Shown: positions 1 to 9,273 of the stretch, in pieces | How the letters are laid out: every line of letters starts with the position of its first letter | Numbering within the stretch: the stretch's first letter is position 1 | Assembly: GCA_025617745.1 (NCBI GenBank) | Contig: CM046853.1 | Coordinates: 34,666,625 to 34,730,624, forward strand | Direction: 5' to 3' | Length of the DNA: 64,000 bases | Origin: Heliocidaris erythrogramma | Taxonomy: Eukaryota > Echinodermata > Echinoidea > Camarodonta > Echinometridae | Translations under genes and position numbers: made by a program | Notes under the pieces: model-generated | Databases searched by the model: none | Seen by the model: the letters and a program-made list of their open reading frames with translations, nothing else | Told to the model about the DNA's origin: nothing

Positions 1-66
1 ACTTGGAATCCCCATAAGATGATGGGAATCACTCTCCAATGTGCTGCTATTCTTCTCAAGGAAGAC
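1..66 (+). CDS. gad: GAD-family decarboxylase, exon (window-truncated)
   Basis: This exon runs in from before the window and encodes 22 residues starting TWNPHKMMG and ending LLKED, followed by a gtaagt donor at 67. NPHK is the motif of PLP-dependent group II decarboxylases; its lysine (residue 6 here) forms the Schiff base with pyridoxal phosphate. Joined with the five downstream exons it gives 198 residues, about the C-terminal third of a usual 500-590 residue enzyme. The family makes GABA from glutamate (GAD), or hypotaurine or beta-alanine (CSAD/GADL1). MMG after NPHK and the NFFRMIV segment near the end look more GAD-like; YLFQQDK looks CSAD-like. GAD is favoured, but the branch is not settled from this part alone. 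Confidence 0.88.
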
Positions 67-262
67 GTAAGTTTATCTAAAAATCCACTGGGGTCTACTC
101 CAAAAATGATTTGTAAATGCTCTTATCTTCTACCTAAAATGTACTAGAAAAATCAGTTTCTTGAATAATTAATATTACATACTTAAAATAAAGACCTATT
201 TGAAATCATATCATAGCGATTTATTTTTAGTAACGTTAAAAAAAAACATTCCACAAAAATAC

Positions 263-304
263 AAACACACACCCCACCCCCACACACACACACGCACACA
301 CACA
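263..304. repeat. CA-rich microsatellite
   Basis: Interrupted (CA)n tract directly abutting the left end of the 196-bp MITE. Confidence 0.8.
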
Positions 305-500
305 CGTTTACATGGCTTTACTTCCGAGGACAACTATTGTTCCTCTATTGTTACTCGTCCTCGGACAGTCGACGGAATAAGGCATAAATTCATTGTTCGA
401 CGTTCGAGGACTATTGTCCGGCTTCCGAGGACAATTGTTGTCATGATTTTTTTTTTGTTCTCTGTCCGAAAATGTCCTCGGACATAATGCTAAACAAACG
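305..500. mobile_element. 196-bp MITE-like element, copy 1
   Basis: It is about 98% identical over its full 196 bp to 44454-44649. The ends are imperfect inverted repeats (cgtttacatggcttta on the left; taaacaaacg on the right) and the body holds several TTCCGAGGAC / GTCCTCGGAC palindromic boxes. Both copies start inside CA-repeat DNA. There is no coding capacity, so it is probably a non-autonomous DNA transposon. The family is not recognised. Confidence 0.65.
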
Positions 501-2066
501 CACATATACGTAAACCTACACATAAAAAAACAACAGGAACGTATTTTTAAAAATATGCTAACAATTAGGCGACGGCCAACGTCATCGCAATAAGTTTCAG
601 TGTTTGAGATCGCAAAGATGTGTGCCATAAGATAAGCTCACCAAAAAATACATTCATGAACAACATTATTCTTTCTTTGATATTTAATCAAAAGACTCTG
701 AAAGGACTTTTTTCAAGCAAATTAATTTTCTAATTCAGAAATAAAGATTTCTTTCACAAAGATGAATTAAGCATGCATGCCTTTTAAATTCCTAATAACT
801 GGGATTACAAAAGTTACAGATGATATTTACTATATAAAAGGAAATAAACGTACATGTACTTACTGTACTTAATCCATAATAAAACAATGCGGTTGGTCCA
901 TGCAATTTCGTCGACTGGGCGAACCGGGCGTACATGAAATTCACCGTGAATCCATCAGATAAGAAGTATTTGCAAGTTAAATTCAGTGCTGTGTTTGGTC
1001 ATTCTTCTAAATTTCCAAGGTTACAAGAATTAACACTTCAAAACCTGTTGATTTAAGAACTCAAATAGAACACAGAGCAAAGACAATACTATACCAAGAT
1101 TATGTCTTGTTTAACCCAGGGTCCGTTCGACTACTAGTATGGCGATACACGAATATTTCGGTTATTCGCACTAATTTGCAATGTCATTTAACGTATTCCA
1201 TAATCACCTGTCGCAGGGGTTCGCGATTCGAATTCCAATAATCATAATACTAATAGGGAAAAGATATAGGCCAGGAACCTGTCCCGAGATAGTCAGCCCA
1301 TTTTACGGATAAGATTTTACCCCTTAAATTTACTTAGACCATCTAAGTCATTGACAAAAAGTTTGTCAGCCTGAACGTAGCTGCTGGGTGTTGCCCCCAA
1401 GGCCCCCTAAAGGGACCCCAAAGTCTGGTCGAATTCACTCAATCTCCCCCATGCACCAAACTTTGTAAGTAGGAAGTAGTATGACTGGACATTACAAAAC
1501 ACACAAAGTGACAAAAATTTCCGTCGGGGTGGGGTTTCAGACGGCCCCTTAACATTTTAACATTGGGGTAAATTTTTCCCATTGAAGGCCTAGGACCAAA
1601 TTTTGTCAGAAGGAAGAGCAATGGCTGTATATTACAAAAATATAGATACTAACGAAATTTTCAATTGGGAAGGGGGTGTCAAAACTCCTCAAACACCAAA
1701 GTGCTCCTTGACAAAGCTTTGCTCCGTAAAACGGTGAAAAAAATTACCTTCTGACTGTGATAACTCATAAGTGTTTCATTGAATTCACTTCAAATTTACA
1801 TAACATAATTTGAGTGTAATAATGTTTGTCAGGTGCAGTGAGGTGTCAATTGATCATTTAATTATGAAGTTAATATTTTGTGAAAACCATATTACTTTTT
1901 AATAAGTAGCCAGAAAATATTGTCAGGATTATGTAAACACATCCATTGTTCATCTTCACCTGTTTGACAAGGCATATAATAGCAGAGCTTGTCAGGTGTC
2001 TGTGGAATGTGACTGCCAAGCAGAAATGTACTAAATAACAAAAAGCTTGTCGTGTATGCATTTTAA
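501..2066. other. Intronic DNA; diverged ~136-bp direct repeat at 1455-1720
   Basis: No exon or RNA gene seen. Two similar blocks begin near 1455 (caccaaactttgtaagtagg) and 1591 (gaccaaattttgtcagaagg), about 136 bp apart, suggesting an old tandem duplication. Confidence 0.4.
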
Positions 2067-2139
2067 ACCGCTGAAAGGGTTTTGAACCCTTGATTTTCTG
2101 TTTACGAGACAGACGTCGTAACAACTTGGCCACAAGGCC
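2067..2139 (-). pseudogene. tRNA-Thr relic
   Basis: First recognisable copy of the array. Acceptor 3' strand and box B are damaged (GGTTCAAAACC); the CGU loop remains. Confidence 0.6.
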
Positions 2140-2232
2140 TCATTTCCTCATTGCTGTCATATTGAATGAAAAGAACTATGAAATAGAATATTAATGTTCA
2201 AAAAAAGTTACATACGCAAACGATATGTGCTC

Positions 2233-2305
2233 AGGCCTGAAAGGGAGTCGAACCCTCGATCTTCTGTTTACGAGACAGACGCCGTAACCACTTGGCCACC
2301 AGGCC
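2233..2305 (-). tRNA. tRNA-Thr(CGU)
   Basis: G49-U65 form, otherwise intact. Confidence 0.85.
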
Positions 2306-2390
2306 TTACATGCTTCGTTTGGAATCAGACAAATCTTTCTTTGCACGCCGTCACTGCGATTAAATTTAAACAAAAAAGTACGACGTATTC

Positions 2391-2468
2391 AGGCCTGAGA
2401 GGGAGTCGAACCCTCGATCTTCTGTTTACGAGACAGACGTCGTAACCACTTGGCCACGCCACAAGGCC
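2391..2468 (-). pseudogene. tRNA-Thr variant, D-insert class
   Basis: 78 nt with 5 extra bases before the D arm and a D-stem change; the T arm is intact. Confidence 0.6.
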
Positions 2469-2563
2469 TCATTTCCTCATTGATGTCATATTGGATGGAA
2501 AGATCTATAAAATAGAATATTAATGTTTAAAACAAAAGTTATGTAGGCAGACGATATGTGCTC

Positions 2564-2636
2564 AGGCCTGAAAGGGAGTCGAACCCTCGATCTTCTGTTT
2601 ACGAGACAGACGCCGTAACCACTTGGCCACCAGGCC
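2564..2636 (-). tRNA. tRNA-Thr(CGU)
   Basis: G49-U65 form; TTTTG run about 30 nt downstream. Confidence 0.87.
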
Positions 2637-2721
2637 TTACATGCTTCGTTTGGAATCAAACAAATCTTTCTTTGCTTACCGTCACTGCGATTAAATTTAA
2701 ACAAAAATGTATGACGTATTC

Positions 2722-2794
2722 AGGCCTGAGAGGGAGTCGAACCCTCGATCTTCTGTTTACGAGACAGACGCCGTAACCACTTGGCCACCAGGCC
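2722..2794 (-). tRNA. tRNA-Thr(CGU)
   Basis: Consensus copy with T5 terminator. Confidence 0.92.
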
Positions 2795-2879
2795 TTACAT
2801 GCTTCGTTTGGAATCAAACAAATCTTTCTTTGCTTACCGTCACTGCGATTAAATTTAAACAAAAATGTGTGACGTATTC

Positions 2880-2952
2880 AGGCCTGAGAGGGAGTCGAAC
2901 CCTCGATCTTCTGTTTACGAGACAGACGCCGTAACCACTTGGCCACCAGGCC
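2880..2952 (-). tRNA. tRNA-Thr(CGU)
   Basis: Consensus copy, 158 bp from its neighbour. Confidence 0.92.
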
Positions 2953-3036
2953 TTACATGCTTCGTTTGGAATCAAACAAATCTTTCTTTGCTTACCGTCA
3001 CTGCGATTAAATTAAACAAAAATCTATGACGTATTC

Positions 3037-3109
3037 AGGCCTGAGAGGCAGTTGAAGCCCCGATTTTCTGTTTACAAGTCAGACGCCGTAACCACTTGGC
3101 CACCACACC
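3037..3109 (-). pseudogene. tRNA-Thr relic, C53-G61 class
   Basis: Loop reads CTTGTAA (anticodon UGU) with a broken anticodon stem; the acceptor is degraded. It borders spacer S1. Confidence 0.6.
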
Positions 3110-3413
3110 TCACCTGATTCAGCATTATCATTAAGCAACTATCACAAAACTTTAAATCTGAGAGGAGGAAACGGTTTAACAGGTGATGGAATGCAGATCA
3201 TTCCTCAAAATGTACTGAAATGTTAACTCTCCCATAAAACCTGCTTTTGGGAGCATCAAAACAACTAATAATTATAAAAAGGATCATGAATGCACATAAT
3301 TATAGTATTCCTGGCGATCAACAAACTCATCTTGCCTTCATGGCAGGTAAAATACCTTTCTCCGAATAACATGGTAAGAACATGAAGAGTGTTTTAAAAG
3401 GGAGGGCAGCCTT
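3110..3413. repeat. Array spacer S1, copy 1
   Basis: Non-tRNA block of about 300 bp found eight times in the array, always beside a C53-G61 or truncated tRNA. No ORF, tRNA or splice-like structure is visible. It ends in a variable G-run before cagccttcg. Confidence 0.75.
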
Positions 3414-3439
3414 CGTCGTAACCACTTGGCCACAAGGCC
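3414..3439 (-). pseudogene. tRNA-Thr 5'-half fragment
   Basis: Only the acceptor and D-arm part (26 nt) is present, joined to S1. Confidence 0.6.
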
Positions 3440-3532
3440 TCATTTCCTCAATGCTATCATACTGGATGAAAAGATCTATGAAATAAAATATTTATGTTTA
3501 AGAAAGGTTATGTACGCATACGATAAGTGCTC

Positions 3533-3605
3533 AGGCCTGAAAGGGAGTCGAACCCGCGATCTTCTGTTTACGAGACAGACGCCGTAACCACTTGGCCACC
3601 AGGCC
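3533..3605 (-). tRNA. tRNA-Thr(CGU)
   Basis: G49-U65 form with a C50-U64 mismatch; this version recurs after every S1 plus half-copy block. Confidence 0.75.
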
Positions 3606-3691
3606 TTACATGCTTCGTTTGGAATCAAGCAAATCTTTCTTTGCTCGCCGTCACTGCGATTAAATTTAAACCAAAAATGTATGACGTATTC

Positions 3692-3769
3692 AGGACTGAG
3701 AGGGAGTTGAATTGAACCCCCGATCTTCTGTTTACGAGACAGACGCCGTAACCACTTGGCCATTAGGCC
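3692..3769 (-). pseudogene. tRNA-Thr pseudogene, T-loop insert
   Basis: 78 nt. The T-loop reads TTCAATTCAACT, so box B and the T-loop fold are disrupted. Confidence 0.7.
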
Positions 3770-3892
3770 TCATTTCCTCATTGCTATCATAATGGATGAA
3801 AAGATCTATGAAATAGAATATTTATATTTAAAAAAATATTTTTTTGGAACGATGTATATAAAAAAAAATATTTAAGCACACGATATGTGCTC

Positions 3893-3965
3893 AGGCCTGA
3901 AAGGGAGTCGAACCCTCGATCTTCTGTTTACGAGACAGACGCCGTAACCACTTGGCCACCAGGCC
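3893..3965 (-). tRNA. tRNA-Thr(CGU)
   Basis: G49-U65 form; the 3' trailer can fold as AGCACA-TATCG-TGTGCT and is followed by a long T-run. Confidence 0.88.
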
Positions 3966-4030
3966 TTACATGCTTCGTTTGGAATCAAACAAATCTTTCT
4001 TTGCTTACCGTCACTGCGATTAAATTTAAA

Positions 4031-4355
4031 GTGATCAGGTAACTTTGTGGAGGCTTGACAAAGTCTGAGCTGTCTGGTCTTACATGCTATCAGTGTATGT
4101 AATATGGTGTAAAAATGAAGCCCATGGGGAAAAAGCACTTCAAAATCACCATGTGCTTCACAAAAGTAAACATATGCAAATGACCGGAAATGCCAGACTC
4201 ATTTTCCCCATTGACTCAGTGTTAGACTAAAGCGTATGGCCATATGCTTTCGTAAATGGGAGTATTCAGTCACAGATATCTTAATAATAGCATTATATAT
4301 TTGAAAACCTTTCTATGCCTTTCCAAGCTTCCACAAAGTTATTGAATACCTTTGA
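4031..4355. mobile_element. MITE-like insertion in one array spacer
   Basis: About 325 bp splits the spacer motif tttaaacaaaaatg; tttaaa remains on the left and tttgaa on the right, a possible target duplication. Near the ends lie inverted repeats taactttgtggaggcttg (from 4037) and caagcttccacaaagtta (to about 4342), 16 of 17 bases matching in the core. No coding capacity. Confidence 0.55.
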
Positions 4356-4376
4356 ACAAAAATGTGTGACGTATTC

Positions 4377-4449
4377 AGGCCTGAGAGGGAGTCGAACCCT
4401 CGATCTTCTGTTTACGAGACAGACGCCGTAACCACTTGGCCACCAGGCC
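4377..4449 (-). tRNA. tRNA-Thr(CGU)
   Basis: Consensus copy directly beside the MITE-like insertion; its T5 terminator is preserved. Confidence 0.9.
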
Positions 4450-4535
4450 TTACATGCTTCGTTTGGAATCAAGCAAATCTTTCTTTGCTCGCCGTCACTG
4501 CGATTAAATTTAAACCAAAAATGTATGACGTATTC

Positions 4536-4613
4536 AGGACTGAGAGGGAGTTGAATTGAACCCCCGATCTTCTGTTTACGAGACAGACGCCGTAACCACT
4601 TGGCCATTAGGCC
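4536..4613 (-). pseudogene. tRNA-Thr pseudogene, T-loop insert
   Basis: 78-nt form; C70 is also changed in the acceptor. Confidence 0.7.
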
Positions 4614-4737
4614 TCATTTCCTCATTGCTATCATATTGGATGAAAAGATCTATGAAATAGAATATTTATATTAAAAAAAATATTTTTTTGGAACGATGTA
4701 TATAAAAAAAAAATATTTAAGCACACGATATGTGCTC

Positions 4738-4810
4738 AGGCCTGAAAGGGAGTCGAACCCTCGATCTTCTGTTTACGAGACAGACGCCGTAACCACTTGG
4801 CCATCAGGCC
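4738..4810 (-). tRNA. tRNA-Thr(CGU)
   Basis: G49-U65 form with A7-U66 replacing the G-U pair; hairpin trailer and T-run. Confidence 0.87.
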
Positions 4811-4895
4811 TTACATACTTGGTTTGGAATCAAAGAAATCTTTCTTTGCTTACCGTCACTGCGATTAAATTTAAACAAAAATGTGTGACGTATTC

Positions 4896-4972
4896 AGGTC
4901 TGAGAGGGAGTTGAATTGAACCCCCGATCTTCTGTTTACGAGACAGACGCCGTAACCACTTGGCCATAGGCC
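4896..4972 (-). pseudogene. tRNA-Thr pseudogene, T-loop insert
   Basis: 77 nt; one further base is lost near the acceptor. Confidence 0.7.
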
Positions 4973-5096
4973 TCATTTCTTCATTGCTATCATAATGGAT
5001 GAAAAGATCTATGAAATAGAATATTTATATTAAAAAAAATATTTTTTTGGAACGATGTATATAAAAAAAAAATATTTAAGCACACGATATGTGCTC

Positions 5097-5169
5097 AGGC
5101 CTGAAAGGGAGTCGAACCCTCGATCTTCTGTTTACGAGACAGACGCCGTAACCACTTGGCCACCAGGCC
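5097..5169 (-). tRNA. tRNA-Thr(CGU)
   Basis: G49-U65 form with hairpin trailer. Confidence 0.88.
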
Positions 5170-5254
5170 TTACATACTTGGTTTGGAATCAAAGAAATCT
5201 TTCTTTGCTTACCGTCACTGCGATTAAATTTAAACAAAAATGTGTGACGTATTC

Positions 5255-5332
5255 AGGACTGAGAGGGAGTTGAATTGAACCCCCGATCTTCTGTTTACGA
5301 GACAGACGCCGTAACCACTTGGCCATTAGGCC
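5255..5332 (-). pseudogene. tRNA-Thr pseudogene, T-loop insert
   Basis: 78-nt form. Confidence 0.7.
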
Positions 5333-5471
5333 TTATTTCTTCATTGCTATCATATTGGGTGAAAAGATCTATGAAATAGAATATTTATATTAAAAGAAAT
5401 ATTTATTTGGAACGATCTTTCTTTGCTCGCCGTCACTGCGATTAAATTAAACAAAAATCTATGACGTATTC

Positions 5472-5544
5472 AGGCCTGAGAGGCAGTTGAAGCCCCGATT
5501 TTCTGTTTACAAGTCAGACGCCGTAACCACTTGGCCACCACACC
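5472..5544 (-). pseudogene. tRNA-Thr relic, C53-G61 class
   Basis: Same changes as the relic at 3037, including the UGU loop. Confidence 0.6.
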
Positions 5545-5853
5545 TCACCTGATTCAGCATTATCATTAAGCAACTATCACAAAACTTTAAGTCTGACAAG
5601 AGGAAACAGTTTAACAGGTGATGGAATGCAGATCATTCCTCAAAATGTACTGAATGTTAACTCTCCCATAAAACCTGCTTTTGGGAGCATCAAAACAACT
5701 AATAATTATAAAAAGGATCATGAATGCACATAATTATAGTATTCCTGGCGATCAACAAACTCATCTTGCCTTCATGGCAGGTAAAATACCTTTCTCCGAA
5801 TAACATGGTAAGAACATGAAGAGTGTTTTAAAAGGGGGGGGGGGGGCAGCCTT
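5545..5853. repeat. Array spacer S1, copy 2
   Basis: Nearly identical to copy 1 apart from a 13-G run at 5834-5846. Confidence 0.75.
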
Positions 5854-5879
5854 CGTCGTAACCACTTGGCCACAAGGCC
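5854..5879 (-). pseudogene. tRNA-Thr 5'-half fragment
   Basis: Same junction with S1 as at 3414. Confidence 0.6.
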
Positions 5880-5972
5880 TCATTTCCTCAATGCTATCAT
5901 ACTGGATGAAAAGATCTATGAAATAAAATATTTATGTTTAAGAAAGGTTATGTATGCATACGATAAGTGCTC

Positions 5973-6045
5973 AGGCCTGAAAGGGAGTCGAACCCGCGAT
6001 CTTCTGTTTACGAGACAGACGCCGTAACCACTTGGCCACCAGGCC
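5973..6045 (-). tRNA. tRNA-Thr(CGU)
   Basis: G49-U65 form with C50-U64 mismatch. Confidence 0.75.
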
Positions 6046-6131
6046 TTAGATGCTTCGTTTGGAATCAAGCAAATCTTTCTTTGCTTGCCGTCACTGCGAT
6101 TAAATTTAAACCAAAAATGTATGACGTATTC

Positions 6132-6209
6132 AGGACTGAGAGGGAGTTGAATTGAACCCCCGATCTTCTGTTTACGAGACAGACGCCGTAACCACTTGAC
6201 CATTAGGCC
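6132..6209 (-). pseudogene. tRNA-Thr pseudogene, T-loop insert
   Basis: 78-nt form; D-stem C11 changed to U. Confidence 0.7.
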
Positions 6210-6332
6210 TCATTTCTTCATTGCTATCATATTGGATGAAAAGATCTATGAAATAGAATATTTATATTAAAAAAAATATTTTTTGGGAACGATGTGTATA
6301 AAAAAAAATATTAAAGCACACGATATGTACTC

Positions 6333-6405
6333 AGGCCTGAAAGGGAGTCGAACCCTTGATCTTCTGTTTACGAGACAGACGCCGTAACCACTTGGCCACC
6401 AGGCC
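6333..6405 (-). tRNA. tRNA-Thr(CGU)
   Basis: T-stem pair 49-65 is A-U here, a proper pair; otherwise intact. Confidence 0.86.
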
Positions 6406-6490
6406 TTACATGCTTTGTTTGGAATCAAACAAATCTTTCTTTGCTTACCGTCACTGCGATTAAATTTAAACAAAAATGTATGACGTATTC

Positions 6491-6568
6491 AGGCCTGAGA
6501 GGGAGTTGAATTGAACCCCTGATCTTCTGTTTACGAGACAGACGCCGGAACCACTTGACCATTAGGCC
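6491..6568 (-). pseudogene. tRNA-Thr pseudogene, T-loop insert
   Basis: 78-nt form with a D-stem change (ccggaacc on the + strand). Confidence 0.7.
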
Positions 6569-6691
6569 TCATTTCTTCATTGCTATCATATTGGATGAAA
6601 AGATCTATGAAATAGAATGTTTATATTAAAAAAAAAATAATTTTGGATCGATGTTTTCAAAAAAAAATATTTAAGCACACGATATGTGCTC

Positions 6692-6764
6692 AGGCCTGAA
6701 AGGGAGTCGAACCCTCGATCTTCTGTTTACGAGACAGACGCCGTAACCACTTGGCCACCAGGCC
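6692..6764 (-). tRNA. tRNA-Thr(CGU)
   Basis: G49-U65 form with hairpin trailer. Confidence 0.88.
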
Positions 6765-6849
6765 TTACATGTTTCGTTTGGAATCAAACAAATCTTTCTT
6801 TGCTTACCGTCACTACGATTATATTTAAACAAAAATGTATGACGTATTC

Positions 6850-6927
6850 AGGACTGAGAGGGAGTTGAATTGAACCCCCGATCTTCTGTTTACAAGACAG
6901 ACGCCGTAACCACTTGACCATTAGGCC
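6850..6927 (-). pseudogene. tRNA-Thr pseudogene, T-loop insert, UGU loop
   Basis: 78-nt form with loop CTTGTAA, so the anticodon would be UGU (still Thr). Confidence 0.68.
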
Positions 6928-7072
6928 TCATTTCTTCATTGCTATCATATTGGATGAAAAGATCTATGAAATAGAATATTTATATTTAAAAAAATATTTT
7001 TTTGGAACGATGTGTATATAAAATAAAATATTTATGTTTAACAAAAGTTATGTAGGCATATAATAAGTGCTC

Positions 7073-7145
7073 AGGCCTGAAAGGGAGTCGAACCCTCGAT
7101 CTTCTGTTTACGAGACAGACGCCGTAACCACTTGGCCACCAGGCC
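7073..7145 (-). tRNA. tRNA-Thr(CGU)
   Basis: G49-U65 form; opens the first 2.73-kb unit. Confidence 0.87.
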
Positions 7146-7230
7146 TTACATGCTTCGTTTGGAATCAAACAAATCTTTCTTTGCTTACCGTCACTGCGAT
7201 TAAATTTAAACAAAAATGTATGACGTATTC

Positions 7231-7308
7231 AGGCCTGAGAGGGAGTTGAATTGAACCCCCGATCTTCTGTTTACGAGACAGACGCCGGAACCACTTGACC
7301 ATTAGGCC
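7231..7308 (-). pseudogene. tRNA-Thr pseudogene, T-loop insert
   Basis: 78-nt form. Confidence 0.7.
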
Positions 7309-7434
7309 TCATTTCTTCATTGCTATCATATTGGATGAAAAGATCTATGAAATAGAATATTTATATTAAAAAAAAAAAAAATTTGGATCGATGTTAACAA
7401 AAAAAAAAAATATTTAAGCACACGATATGTGCTC

Positions 7435-7507
7435 AGGCCTGAAAGGGAGTCGAACCCTCGATCTTCTGTTTACGAGACAGACGCCGTAACCACTTGGCCA
7501 CCAGGCC
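7435..7507 (-). tRNA. tRNA-Thr(CGU)
   Basis: G49-U65 form with hairpin trailer. Confidence 0.88.
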
Positions 7508-7592
7508 TTACATACTTGGTTTGGAATCAAAGAAATCTTTCTTTGCTTACCGTCACTGCGATTAAATTTAAACAAAAATGTATGACGTATTC

Positions 7593-7665
7593 AGGCCTGA
7601 GAGGGAGTCGAACCCTCGATCTTCTGTTTACGAGACAGACGCCGTAACCACTTGGCCACCAGGCC
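7593..7665 (-). tRNA. tRNA-Thr(CGU)
   Basis: Consensus copy. Confidence 0.92.
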
Positions 7666-7750
7666 TTACATGCTTCGTTTGGAATCAAACAAATCTTTCT
7701 TTGCTTACCGTCACTGCGATTAAATTTAAACAAAAATGTATGACGTATTC

Positions 7751-7823
7751 AGGCCTGAGAGGGAGTCGAACCCTCGATCTTCTGCTTACGAGACAGACGC
7801 CGTAACCACTTGGCCACCAGGCC
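7751..7823 (-). tRNA. tRNA-Thr(CGU)
   Basis: U31-G39 wobble closes the anticodon stem; otherwise consensus. Confidence 0.88.
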
Positions 7824-7908
7824 TTACATACTTGGTTTGGAATCAAACAAATCTTTCTTTGCTTACCGTCACTGCGATTAAATTTAAACAAAAATGTATG
7901 ACGTATTC

Positions 7909-7981
7909 AGGCCTGAGAGGGAGTCGAACCCTCGATCTTCTGTTTACGAGACAGACGCCGTAACCACTTGGCCACCAGGCC
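7909..7981 (-). tRNA. tRNA-Thr(CGU)
   Basis: Consensus copy. Confidence 0.92.
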
Positions 7982-8040
7982 TTACATACTTCGTTTGCCG
8001 TCACTGCGATTAAATTTAAACAAAAATGTATGACGTATTC

Positions 8041-8113
8041 AGGCCTGAGAGGGAGTCGAACCCTCGATCTTTTGTTTACGAGACAGACGCCGTAACCGCT
8101 TGGCCACCAGGCC
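8041..8113 (-). tRNA. tRNA-Thr(CGU)
   Basis: 132 bp from the previous copy. C28-A42 mismatch in the anticodon stem and AGCGG in box A. Confidence 0.78.
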
Positions 8114-8198
8114 TTACATGCTTTGTTTGGAATCAAACAAATCTTTCTTTGCTTACCGTCACTGCGATTAAATTTAAACAAAAATGTATGACGTATTC

Positions 8199-8271
8199 AG
8201 GCCTGAGAGGGAGTCGAACCCTCGATCTTCTGTTTACGAGACAGACGCCGTAACCACTTGGCCACCAGGCC
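8199..8271 (-). tRNA. tRNA-Thr(CGU)
   Basis: Consensus copy. Confidence 0.92.
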
Positions 8272-8356
8272 TTACATGCTTTGTTTGGAATCAAAGAAAT
8301 CTTTCTTTGCTTACCGTCACTGCGATTAAATTTAAACAAAAATGTATGACGTATTC

Positions 8357-8434
8357 AGGCCTGAGAGGGAGTTGAATTGAACCCCTGATCTTCTGTTTAC
8401 GAGACAGACGCCGGAACCACTTGACCATTAGGCC
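8357..8434 (-). pseudogene. tRNA-Thr pseudogene, T-loop insert
   Basis: 78-nt form. Confidence 0.7.
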
Positions 8435-8558
8435 TCATTTCTTCATTGCTATCATATTGGATGAAAAGATCTATGAAATAGAATATTTATATTAAAAAAA
8501 TAATAATTTTGGATCGATGTTATCAAAAAAAAAATATGTAAGCACACGATATGTGCTC

Positions 8559-8631
8559 AGGCCTGAAAGGGAGTCGAACCCTCGATCTTCTGTTTACGAG
8601 ACAGACGCCGTAACCACTTGGCCACCAGGCC
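8559..8631 (-). tRNA. tRNA-Thr(CGU)
   Basis: G49-U65 form with hairpin trailer. Confidence 0.88.
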
Positions 8632-8716
8632 TTACATGCTTCGTTTGGAATCAAACAAATCTTTCTTTGCTTACCGTCACTGCGATTAAATTTAAACAAA
8701 AATGTATGACGTATTC

Positions 8717-8789
8717 AGGCCTGAGAGGGAGTCGAACCCTCGATCTTCTGTTTACGAGACAGACGCCGTAACCACTTGACCATTAGGCC
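8717..8789 (-). tRNA. tRNA-Thr(CGU), hybrid copy
   Basis: T arm as in the consensus, but the 5' part matches the T-loop-insert class (acceptor GGCCTAA), leaving an A6-C67 mismatch. Looks like a gene-conversion or crossover product. Confidence 0.7.
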
Positions 8790-8913
8790 TCATTTCTTCA
8801 TTGCTATCATATTGGATGAAAAGATCTATGAAATAGAATATTTATATTAAAAAAAAATATTTTTTTGAAACGATGTATATAAAAAAAAATATTTAAGCAC
8901 ACGATATGTGCTC

Positions 8914-8986
8914 AGGCCTGAAAGGGAGTCGAACCGTCGATCTTCTGTTTACGAGACAGACGCCGTAACCACTTGGCCACCAGGCC
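8914..8986 (-). tRNA. tRNA-Thr(CGU)
   Basis: G49-U65 form with C51-C63 mismatch in the T-stem. Confidence 0.72.
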
Positions 8987-9071
8987 TTACATGTTTCGTT
9001 TGGAATCAAACAAATCTTTCTTTGCTTACCGTCACTGCGATTAAATTTAAACAAAAATGTATGACGTATTC

Positions 9072-9149
9072 AGGCCTGAGAGGGAGTTGAATTGAACCCC
9101 CGATCTTCTGTTTACGAGACAGACGCCGGAACCACTTGACCATTAGGCC
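9072..9149 (-). pseudogene. tRNA-Thr pseudogene, T-loop insert
   Basis: 78-nt form. Confidence 0.7.
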
Positions 9150-9273
9150 TCATTTCTTCATTGCTATCATATTGGATGAAAAGATCTATGAAATAGAATA
9201 TTTATATTAAAAAAAAAAAAAATTTGGATCGATGTTAACAAAAAAAAAATATTTAAGCACACGATATGTGCTC

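Noticed and set aside
200-628. Frames of 95 and 106 codons on opposite strands
   Set aside because: They are within the CA repeat and MITE; the same frames recur at the second MITE copy.
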